Origin: Pantoea sp. At-9b
GTDB lineage: Bacteria > Pseudomonadota > Gammaproteobacteria > Enterobacterales > Enterobacteriaceae
Reading direction: 5' to 3'
Assembly: GCF_000175935.2 (NCBI RefSeq)
Contig: NC_014837.1
Coordinates: 3,410,001-3,474,000, forward strand
DNA length: 64,000 nucleotides
Positions 51,641 to 58,813 of the stretch are shown here, piece by piece. Positions within the stretch are counted from its first letter, which is position 1. Each line of letters starts with the position of its first letter. The notes beneath the pieces are model-generated. The model was not told the DNA's origin. It worked only from the letters and a program-made list of their open reading frames with translations, and made no database searches. The translations under genes were made by a program, and so were the position numbers.

Positions 51641-54600
51641 GCTGCACCCCCTCTACGGATGCTTTTTTCTTACGCGCAAAGAATTGCGCCACCACCACGT
51701 AGAACATCGGCACAAAGAAGATGGCGAGGAAGGTTGCGGTGATCATCCCGCCTGCGACCGCCGTACCGATGGAGTGCTGACTGCCCGCGCCGGCACCGTT
51801 AGAAATGGTGAGCGGCAATACGCCGAGAATAAAGGCCATCGAGGTCATGATGATCGGACGGATACGCAGACGAGCCGCTTCTACCGCCGCCTCTATCAGG
51901 CTCTTGCCTTCCCGCTCGTGCAGCTCCTTGGCAAATTCAACAATCAATATGGCGTTCTTCGCCGCCAACCCGACGGTGGTTAATAGCCCAACCTGGAAGA
52001 AGACGTCGTTCTGCAAACCGCGTAACAACACGGCACAGATAGTTCCCAGTACCCCCAGCGGTACCACCAGAATCACCGAGAACGGAATCGACCAGCTTTC
52101 ATACAGTGCGGCGAGACACAGGAACACCACCAGAATGGAGATGGCATACAACTGAGCCGTCTGGTTGCCGGAAGCCTGCTCCTCATAAGAGATGCCATAC
52201 CACTGCACGCGGAAGCCTTTCGGCAGCTGTTGCGCCAATTCTTCCACCGCCTTCATGGCTTCACCGGTACTTTTACCCGCCGCCGGAGAACCGAGGATCT
52301 CTTCCGCCGTCAGACCGTTAAAACGTTCAAAGTGCGGCGAACCGTAAACCCAGTGCCCGGAGGCAAAGGCGGAGAAGGGCACCATGGTGCCGCTGGTGTT
52401 ACGGAAGTACCATTTATTGAGGTCAGACGGCGTGACACGCGAATCCGCTTTCCCCATCAGGTACACCTCTTTCACACGGCCGTTGTACATGAACTGATTG
52501 ACGTAACTGGAACCCCAGGCCACCGACAGCGTGTTGTTGATGTCGGTCATGCTCAGGCCAAGCGCACTGGCTTTTTCGTCATTGATCTCCAGTTGGTATT
52601 GCGGTTCATCGTCCAGGCCGTTCATACGGACCTGAGCCAGACGCGGATCTTTGTTCGCCAGGTCAATCAGCTGATGGGTAGCATCCATCATCTGCTGGTG
52701 GCTATGCGCACCGGTATCCTGCAAATAGAGGTCAAAACCGGTGGCGTTACCCAATTCCATGACCGCCGGAGGCACCATGGCGAAGATTTTGGCGTTTTTG
52801 TAGTTGGCAAAATGCGCCATCACCCGGTTCGCCAAATCCTGCACACTCTGCCCGCTGTGAGTACGATCGCCCCAGTCTTTCAGGCGCACAAACGCCATGG
52901 CATTACTCTGCCCACGGCCAGCGAAGTTAAAGCCCGCCACTCCGAAGGTGGTGGTGACCACCGAAGCCTCATTTTTTTGCAGGTAATCATTCAGATCGTT
53001 GATCACCTGCTGGGTACGCTGAGATGACGAGTTAACCGGCAGGGTCATCTGTACCATCATCAGGCCCTGGTCTTCGTTCGGCAGGAAGGTGGTCGGCACG
53101 CGGGTAAACAGGAAGCCGGTCACCCCGACAATCACCAGATACACCACCATAAACAGGCCACGACGCGAGATGACTTTATTCACCCCACGGGTGTAGTGCA
53201 TCGCACCGCTGTCGAACTTACGGTTAAACCAACCGGCAAACCCGGTGGTTTTATGTTCCGCCGAACTGGCTTTCAGGAAGGTGGCACAGAGCGCCGGGGT
53301 AAAGATCAACGCCATAATCACCGACAGCGCCATTGCGGACACAATGGTGATCGAGAACTGACGATAGATAACCCCCGTCGAGCCGGAGAAGAACGCCATC
53401 GGCAGCAGTACCGCCGACAGCACCAGCGCGATACCGAACAACGCGCCCTGAATCTGCTGCATCGATTTGATGGTGGCGGTTTTCGGGTCGAGCTTTTCTT
53501 CGTGCATCACACGCTCGACGTTCTCCACCACCACGATGGCATCATCCACCAATAGCCCTATCGCCAGCACCATCCCGAACATCGTCAGGGTGTTGATGCT
53601 GTAACCAAAGGCGGCGAGGATACCGAACGTTCCCAGCAGCACTACCGGCACCACCAGGGTGGTGATCAGCGTCGCACGCAGGTTTTGCAGGAACACCAGC
53701 ATGACGAAGAACACCAGGATCACTGCCTCGATCAGGGTTTTCACCACTTCTTCGATGGAGGCGCTGACCACCGGTGAGGTGTCATAGGGATAGGTGACTT
53801 CCACGTTATCCGGCAGCGAGTTTTTCAGATCGGCAATGGTCTGACGTACCGCTTTAGCGGTGTTCAGCTCGTTAGCACCGGTCGCCAGGCGCAGCGCGAT
53901 ACCGGCCGCAGGCTTGCCGTTCAGGGTGGCGTCAATGCCGTAGGTCTGTGGACCGAGGGCAACCGAGGCCACATCTTTCAGACGTACCTGCGAACCGTCG
54001 CTGTTCACTTTCAGCAGCACGTTCTCAAACTGTTTCACGGTGGTGAAACGGGTTTTACCCAGTACGGTCGCCTGGGTTTTTGCGCCCTGAATGGTGGGCA
54101 GCCCCCCTAACGAACCCGATGAAACCTGCACGTTCTGGTTGGTGATAGCGGTGCTGACATCGCTTGGCATCAGGTTGTATTTGTACAACTTGGCGGGGTC
54201 GAGCCAGATACGCATCGCATATTCGGAACCCAGCACCATAAAGTCACCGACGCCCGGGGTACGTGAAATCGGGTCTTCCAGCTTCGACACCAGCATATCG
54301 GCCAGGTCGCCGTTAGTCAGCTTGCCGTCTTTCGAAATCAGCCCCACGACCATCATGAAGTTTTTCTGATATTTACGGATACGAATACCCTGATCAGTCA
54401 CATCGGTCGGCAGCTGTGATTCGGCGAGAGAGACGCGGTCCTGCACCTGTACCTGGGCGATATCCGGGTTAATACCCTGATTAAAGGTGGCGATGATCTG
54501 CGCACTACCGTCTGAGGCACTGCTCGACTCCAGATAGCGCAAACCGTCCAGGCCGTTAAGCTGCTGCTCAATCACCTGTACCACGGTATTCTGCGTGGTT

Positions 54601-54764
54601 TCGGCGCTGGCACCGGGATAGGTCACCGAGATGGAGACCGCTGGCGGCGAGATATTCGGATATTGGTTAACCGGCAAGTTGAGCGTAGCAATCGCCCCAA
54701 CCAGCATCACAATGATCGCGATGACCCACGCAAATATGGGGCGCTCAATAAAAAACTTAGACAT
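51630..54764 (-). CDS. RND multidrug efflux transporter, AcrB/MexB (HAE1) family
   Basis: The inner-membrane proton/drug antiporter of the second system, 1044 aa (AcrB 1049). It begins [20 protein letters not shown]. It has 12 membrane helices, two periplasmic porter/docking loops, and the TM4 aspartate pair in [17 protein letters not shown] (about residue 405). TM10 has [16 protein letters not shown] with the relay lysine. The N-terminal [11 protein letters not shown] and [14 protein letters not shown] are standard. Its start is 9 bp after the adaptor stop. Substrates cannot be read from sequence. Confidence 0.95.
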   Translation of the reverse strand: MSKFFIERPIFAWVIAIIVMLVGAIATLNLPVNQYPNISPPAVSISVTYPGASAETTQNTVVQVIEQQLNGLDGLRYLESSSASDGSAQIIATFNQGINPDIAQVQVQDRVSLAESQLPTDVTDQGIRIRKYQKNFMMVVGLISKDGKLTNGDLADMLVSKLEDPISRTPGVGDFMVLGSEYAMRIWLDPAKLYKYNLMPSDVSTAITNQNVQVSSGSLGGLPTIQGAKTQATVLGKTRFTTVKQFENVLLKVNSDGSQVRLKDVASVALGPQTYGIDATLNGKPAAGIALRLATGANELNTAKAVRQTIADLKNSLPDNVEVTYPYDTSPVVSASIEEVVKTLIEAVILVFFVMLVFLQNLRATLITTLVVPVVLLGTFGILAAFGYSINTLTMFGMVLAIGLLVDDAIVVVENVERVMHEEKLDPKTATIKSMQQIQGALFGIALVLSAVLLPMAFFSGSTGVIYRQFSITIVSAMALSVIMALIFTPALCATFLKASSAEHKTTGFAGWFNRKFDSGAMHYTRGVNKVISRRGLFMVVYLVIVGVTGFLFTRVPTTFLPNEDQGLMMVQMTLPVNSSSQRTQQVINDLNDYLQKNEASVVTTTFGVAGFNFAGRGQSNAMAFVRLKDWGDRTHSGQSVQDLANRVMAHFANYKNAKIFAMVPPAVMELGNATGFDLYLQDTGAHSHQQMMDATHQLIDLANKDPRLAQVRMNGLDDEPQYQLEINDEKASALGLSMTDINNTLSVAWGSSYVNQFMYNGRVKEVYLMGKADSRVTPSDLNKWYFRNTSGTMVPFSAFASGHWVYGSPHFERFNGLTAEEILGSPAAGKSTGEAMKAVEELAQQLPKGFRVQWYGISYEEQASGNQTAQLYAISILVVFLCLAALYESWSIPFSVILVVPLGVLGTICAVLLRGLQNDVFFQVGLLTTVGLAAKNAILIVEFAKELHEREGKSLIEAAVEAARLRIRPIIMTSMAFILGVLPLTISNGAGAGSQHSIGTAVAGGMITATFLAIFFVPMFYVVVAQFFARKKKASVEGVQHDN

Positions 54765-54773
54765 GACGCCCCC

Positions 54774-55910
54774 TTATTGTGCCGCAGCATCAGTCATGGA
54801 GAGGCTGACGGCATTGGCAGATGGCGTGTCATTGGTATTGGCGGCGGTGGTGGTCACCTTGACGCCGCTGCGAACGCTTTGCAGGTTATTCACCACCACC
54901 TTTTCACCCTCTTGCAAGCCACCGCTCACCAGCCATTCACCGTGGATCATTTCGCCGGTGCTGATGCTGCGCTGCTCAATGGTGTTGTCGCTTTTCACCA
55001 CATAGACATAAGGCTGCCCTTTGGTGTCATGCATGATGGATTCCTGCGGCACCAGAATGCCCTGCTGCTGAATGCCCTGCGGGAAGCTGGCATGGACATA
55101 CATGCCCGGCAGCAATTCGTTGTTGGCGTTCGGGAACACGGCACGCAGCACCACGGTACCGGTCGCGGTGTCGACGTTGACCTCCGAGAAGGCCAGCTTG
55201 CCTTGCTTGTCGTATGTGCTGCCATCTTCCAGCGATAAACCTACCGCTGCGGTGTTATCACCCACTTTGGCAATTTTGCCTTCCGCCAGTGCCCGACGCA
55301 GACGCAGCAGATCGGTGGCCGATTCATTCACATCAACATAGATCGGGTCAAGCTGGGTAATGGTGGCAAGGTAGTCAGTTTGCCCGCTGGTGACCAGTGC
55401 ACCGGCGGTGTAGAGCGAACGGCTGATATGCCCGGAGATCGGCGCTTTTACCAGGGTGTAATCGAGGTTGACCTTAGCGGTTTCAACATCCGCTTTGGCT
55501 TCACGCTCCGCTGCCACAGCGTCATCGTAGGTCTGCTGACTGATGGCATGCGCGGCGGCCAGCGGCTGATAGCGTTTCGCCACCATCGCGTCGTTTTGCC
55601 AGGTGGCCATCGCTTTGTCGTAAGACGCTTTATAGGTCGCCGGATCAATCTGATACAACGGCTGCCCCTCTTTGACTTCCCCACCTTCGGTGAAGAGGAT
55701 TTTTTGGATCACACCACTCACCTGCGGGCGCACCTGAGCGGTACGGACCGCATTAGTACGGCCAGGCAATTGCGTTACCAGCGTTACGGGCTCAGTTTTC
55801 AGAGTAACAACGCCGACTTGCGGTGTCGCAGACGCGGCGGGTGTCGCTCCACCCTGATCACAGGCTGCCAGTAAAAACACCACGCTGGCAGAAAGAAGTT
55901 TCAGGCGCAT
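54774..55910 (-). CDS. RND periplasmic adaptor lipoprotein, AcrA/MexA family
   Basis: The membrane-fusion subunit of the AcrB-type system, 378 aa. The signal ends FLLAAC (Cys 16 from the ATG), so it is a lipoprotein. The LPGRTNAVRTAQVRPQVSG region, the α-hairpin and the DYTLVKAPISGHISRS lipoyl half are typical of AcrA. An in-frame TTG at 55925 would add five residues; the ATG at 55908–55910 with GAGA upstream is preferred. It is first gene of the adaptor–pump–channel operon. No TetR-type regulator is adjacent. Confidence 0.93.
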   Translation of the reverse strand: MRLKLLSASVVFLLAACDQGGATPAASATPQVGVVTLKTEPVTLVTQLPGRTNAVRTAQVRPQVSGVIQKILFTEGGEVKEGQPLYQIDPATYKASYDKAMATWQNDAMVAKRYQPLAAAHAISQQTYDDAVAAEREAKADVETAKVNLDYTLVKAPISGHISRSLYTAGALVTSGQTDYLATITQLDPIYVDVNESATDLLRLRRALAEGKIAKVGDNTAAVGLSLEDGSTYDKQGKLAFSEVNVDTATGTVVLRAVFPNANNELLPGMYVHASFPQGIQQQGILVPQESIMHDTKGQPYVYVVKSDNTIEQRSISTGEMIHGEWLVSGGLQEGEKVVVNNLQSVRSGVKVTTTAANTNDTPSANAVSLSMTDAAAQ

Positions 55911-55940
55911 AGTTTTTCTCAACAAGATTGGGGAAAGTAA

Positions 55941-55958
55941 TGAGAATGATTACTCTCA
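55941..55958. promoter_or_regulatory. Operator-like dyad upstream of the AcrAB-type operon
   Basis: TGAGAATGATTACTCTCA has 7-bp arms matching at six of seven positions. It lies 31 bp upstream of the adaptor start codon, where a repressor site would be expected. The binding protein is unknown; it has a loose resemblance to a Fur box. Confidence 0.4.
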
Positions 55959-56105
55959 AGGAAAGTCATTGTAGGCAGGAGGCAATGGCGGAGCTGTTAA
56001 GGTTGCGTAAAACATATTTTCGAAACGAAAATGGTAAACCTTTCGTGCGATAAATCGCTGTGTTTTTTAGCTTTTCGCGGGTTTTCAGGTATGTGAAAAA
56101 GTTAT

Positions 56106-56195
56106 CGCGCGATAAATCGCGCCGCTACGGGATCGTCGACTTTTAGCGCCACTGCTAAACTTTGTCCCCTGATGTAGCGGCGCGATTTATCGCGC
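56106..56195. repeat. Two REP-like palindromes between the efflux operon and the RHH gene
   Basis: Copies at 56106–56128 and 56174–56195 point toward each other with about 45 bp between them. A degenerate relative lies near 56047–56060. The right copy ends 3 bp before the stop codon of the small gene at 56199. Confidence 0.9.
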
Positions 56196-56198
56196 TCA

Positions 56199-56387
56199 TT
56201 ACCCTTTCGGCTCAATGCCACGACGACGTAATTCACGTCGCGCCAAATCCTTTAACCAACAGGACAAGGTCACATTGTCGTCATCGGTCAGTTCGCGTAA
56301 CTGATTATGCAACTCAGGATGAATACGCAGTTGAAAAGCCGCTGAGCGGCCCTCGCCTTTCGGCGTTCTGTCTTTGATTTTTGGCAT
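56199..56387 (-). CDS. Small ribbon-helix-helix-like protein
   Basis: A 62-residue basic protein. The segment RSAAFQLRIHPELHNQLREL, then a short loop and SCWLKDLARRELRRRG resemble the β-strand, helix, helix layout of Arc/MetJ-type DNA-binding proteins. The N terminus (MPKIKDRTPKGEGR) is basic. I do not recognise a named gene. It is flanked by REP-like repeats and is the only candidate DNA-binding protein near the two efflux operons, but no target is visible. No toxin partner is adjacent. The ribosome site is weak, so expression is uncertain. Confidence 0.6.
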   Translation of the reverse strand: MPKIKDRTPKGEGRSAAFQLRIHPELHNQLRELTDDDNVTLSCWLKDLARRELRRRGIEPKG

Positions 56388-56608
56388 AGGGTTGTCGACT
56401 CAACAAAGGCATTAAATACGCCCCTTACCTGCGCTACCAACACAGTAAGGGGCTGGCGGACCTTGATGGAATGCGACATCGCGGTGCGTTGGGTAATACG
56501 TTACACGACGAGATATTTTTTTGTTGGCGGTGGAACGTTAAGAGATAGATAAGAGGTGTGAACGATTTAGCAGGATGATAACCCGCGGTTTGACGCGGTA
56601 TCACCGGT

Positions 56609-56635
56609 AAAAAAAACCCACGCATCTGCGTGGGT
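56609..56635 (-). terminator. Rho-independent terminator of omrA
   Basis: On the minus strand ACCCACGCA, GA, TGCGTGGGT is followed by eight T residues. Confidence 0.93.
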
Positions 56636-56699
56636 CGGTGCAACTGAACAGGGTGAGCAGCATCGGCTGCCGATCTTCACACCAATCAATACCTCTGGG
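56609..56699 (-). ncRNA. omrA: OmrA-like small RNA
   Basis: OmrA and OmrB are EnvZ/OmpR-activated, Hfq-dependent sRNAs that repress outer-membrane protein and curli mRNAs through their shared 5' end. The minus strand here starts CCCAGAGGTATTGATTGGTG, identical to E. coli OmrA at the 5' seed. It ends in the hairpin ACCCACGCAGATGCGTGGGT plus eight T residues. Length is about 91 nt (E. coli 88). In E. coli it lies between aas and galR next to omrB; here a PBP gene separates the two. Confidence 0.93.
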
Positions 56700-56740
56700 A
56701 CTTTTATCCTCGCATCATCGGTGTGATGACGACAGCCGAA

Positions 56741-56769
56741 AAACGCAACCGAATTCGGGGAAATGCAAC
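56741..56769 (-). promoter_or_regulatory. Candidate OmpR site upstream of omrA
   Basis: On the minus strand GTTGCATTT, 11 bases, GTTGCGTTT form a direct repeat with a 20-bp period, 42–70 bp upstream of the omrA start. The same repeat stands at the same place before omrB. OmpR control is inferred from E. coli. Confidence 0.6.
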
Positions 56770-56811
56770 GAGGTGTGAAAACTCCGCCACCTCGGTTACA
56801 TCCTGATTTTG

Positions 56812-58542
56812 TTAAGATTTATCCGAAGGCGGTTTGCTGTAGATAGCATCCGGCGCAATGTTCATGTGCTTCAGTACCGGCCCCATAATGTTGCCGAATA
56901 CCGGCGCAGCGACCGAGCCACCGAAGTGGTCCCCGGCGGTTGGATGGTTGATCATCACCACCAGTGCGACTTCCGGATGGCTGGCAGGGGCAATACCGGC
57001 GGTGTAGTTGACGTAGCCGCCATCGTACTTGCCGCTGGTGCCCATTTTCTCTGCCGTACCGGTTTTGGTTGCCAGGCGATAACCCGGCACCGCCGCTTTC
57101 ACCCCGGTGCCGCCCGGCAAGACATCACTCTCCAGCATATGCACCACGGTTTGTACCATTTGTGGATCGGCGACCTGGGTGCCCAGCACCGGCGGTGTCA
57201 CCTTGGTAATCGACAATGGTCGGTAAATACCGTAAGAGCCAAGGGTGGCGTACTCACGTGCAATTTGCAGCGGCGTGACACGTAAGCCGTAGCCGAAGGC
57301 AAAGGTGGCTCGCTCGATATCCGCCCAGCGTTCACGATGGAGCGGGAAGTAACCGATGCTTTCACCGGTCAGCCCCAGTCCGGTAGGCTTGCCCAGACCA
57401 AAGGCCTGATAAGTGTTGACCAGCGCCTCTGCTGGCATCGCCAGCGCGATATGGGAAACACCGATATCACTCGATTTCTGCAAAATCCCGGTCATGGTCA
57501 GACGCGGCCAGTGCCCCACGTCACGAATCAGATGGCCATTCACCGAATAAGGTGAGGTATCAATCACCGAGTCAGGGCGCACCAGATGACGCTCCAGACC
57601 TTCCAGCACCACCAGCGGTTTCACCGTGGAACCGGGTTCATAGCTGTCGTTAATCGCCGAGTTACGCATCTGTGCCGGGGTGGCATCGTCGTAGTTGTTG
57701 GGGTTAAACGACGGATAGGACGCCATCGCCAGAATTTCCCCGGTGTCGATTTTGATCAACACCGCGGCACCCGAATCCGCCTTATTCAGCAATACGCCGT
57801 CACGCAGTTTACTGAACAACGTGTACTGGTCGAATTTATCGATACTGAGCTGGACCGTCGGTGGCTGCTGCGGTGGCTGGTAATCAATCATCGAGATGAT
57901 GTCGCCATTTTTATCCTGGCGATAGACCTCTTTGCCCTCTTCTCCCTGCAACAGGCGATCAAAACCTTTCTCCAGGCCATTCAGCCCGTTGTTATCCGCC
58001 CCAACGATACCAATCAACGGCGCGGCGGCCTCACTCATCGGGTAGAAACGGCTGTCGTCATACACCGAGCTGATGCCTTTGAGCTTCAGCGCGGCGATAT
58101 CTTTGGCAATACTCAGCTCAATTTTGCGCCCCAGATAGAGGAAACGCTTTTTCGGGTTCGCGACAATCTGCTGCGCCAGCTGATCCGGGCGCATATTCAG
58201 CGCATTCGCCATGTAGGCCCATTTGGCGCTGGTAAAATCCGGGTTGCTCTCCAGTACTCGCATCGGGTCAGCGATGATGTCACGCGACGGCACGCTGAGT
58301 GCCAGCGCTTCGCCGTCGCGATCCAGCAGGGTGCCACGGTTGGTGGGCAGCGTCACGGTACGTAATGAGCGTTGATCCGCTTCATGTTCCAGCATCGGAT
58401 GGTTAATCAGCTGTAAATCACCGACGCGTGCCAGCAACAAACCCAGACAGGAAAGCACACCCAAACAGATCAGGCGAAAGCGAAATGGATTAAATGGAGC
58501 TTGGATCTGGTCTTTTCCCAGAAATTTTTTTATTCGGGGCAT
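56812..58542 (-). CDS. FtsI paralogue (class B penicillin-binding protein, PBP3-like)
   Basis: A peptidoglycan transpeptidase related to the division enzyme FtsI, 576 aa (E. coli FtsI 588). One N-terminal membrane helix (about residues 20–40) precedes the PBP dimerisation region and the transpeptidase domain. The active-site serine is in GSTVK (S305, K308) and KTGT is at 493–496. The second motif reads SSD (357–359), not the usual SSN. True ftsI lies in the dcw cluster, so this is an extra copy, comparable to PBP3SAL of Salmonella. It lies between omrB and omrA on the same strand. Confidence 0.9.
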   Translation of the reverse strand: MPRIKKFLGKDQIQAPFNPFRFRLICLGVLSCLGLLLARVGDLQLINHPMLEHEADQRSLRTVTLPTNRGTLLDRDGEALALSVPSRDIIADPMRVLESNPDFTSAKWAYMANALNMRPDQLAQQIVANPKKRFLYLGRKIELSIAKDIAALKLKGISSVYDDSRFYPMSEAAAPLIGIVGADNNGLNGLEKGFDRLLQGEEGKEVYRQDKNGDIISMIDYQPPQQPPTVQLSIDKFDQYTLFSKLRDGVLLNKADSGAAVLIKIDTGEILAMASYPSFNPNNYDDATPAQMRNSAINDSYEPGSTVKPLVVLEGLERHLVRPDSVIDTSPYSVNGHLIRDVGHWPRLTMTGILQKSSDIGVSHIALAMPAEALVNTYQAFGLGKPTGLGLTGESIGYFPLHRERWADIERATFAFGYGLRVTPLQIAREYATLGSYGIYRPLSITKVTPPVLGTQVADPQMVQTVVHMLESDVLPGGTGVKAAVPGYRLATKTGTAEKMGTSGKYDGGYVNYTAGIAPASHPEVALVVMINHPTAGDHFGGSVAAPVFGNIMGPVLKHMNIAPDAIYSKPPSDKS

Positions 58543-58652
58543 GATATTACCGCAGCGGAATAGATAAACAGGCTATACGCAGCAGTTATAAAGAAACGCG
58601 AGGCGGGATAACAGGAAAACTGTGTTTCAGTTCGTTAGCGAAACGTGCGGGC

Positions 58653-58679
58653 AAAAAAAACCTGCGCATCTGCGCAGGT
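58653..58679 (-). terminator. Rho-independent terminator of omrB
   Basis: On the minus strand ACCTGCGCA, GA, TGCGCAGGT is followed by eight T residues, upstream of the FtsI paralogue. Confidence 0.93.
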
Positions 58680-58728
58680 CGGTGTAATCAAGAAAACTTT
58701 TTGATGTTCACCCATCAATACCTCTGGG
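58653..58728 (-). ncRNA. omrB: OmrB-like small RNA
   Basis: The minus strand reads CCCAGAGGTATTGATGGGTG and, farther on, TTGATTACACCGACC, then the hairpin ACCTGCGCAGATGCGCAGGT with eight T residues. The ACACC and CTGCGCAGATGCGCAG parts match E. coli OmrB closely. Length is about 76 nt (E. coli 82). The first 15 nt are identical to the omrA copy at 56609–56699, while the middle parts differ, as in the E. coli pair. Confidence 0.93.
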
Positions 58729-58770
58729 ACCCTGACTGTAGCAAGGCGCAGAGACGGGATGCCATCTCTC

Positions 58771-58799
58771 AAACGCAACAGTTACCCGCAAAATGTAAC
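58771..58799 (-). promoter_or_regulatory. Candidate OmpR site upstream of omrB
   Basis: On the minus strand GTTACATTT, 11 bases, GTTGCGTTT form a direct repeat 43–71 bp upstream of the omrB start. Spacing and position equal those before omrA. It lies between the bisC-like stop (58814) and omrB. Confidence 0.65.
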
Positions 58800-58813
58800 C
58801 AGCGATGAGATTC

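Noticed and set aside
55941..55958. Fur box upstream of the AcrAB-type operon
   Set aside because: The dyad shares the AATGATT part only; matches to the 19-bp Fur consensus are too few to call.
56434..56643. 69-codon minus-strand frame overlapping omrA terminator
   Set aside because: It runs over the sRNA terminator region, has no ribosome site and no recognisable features.
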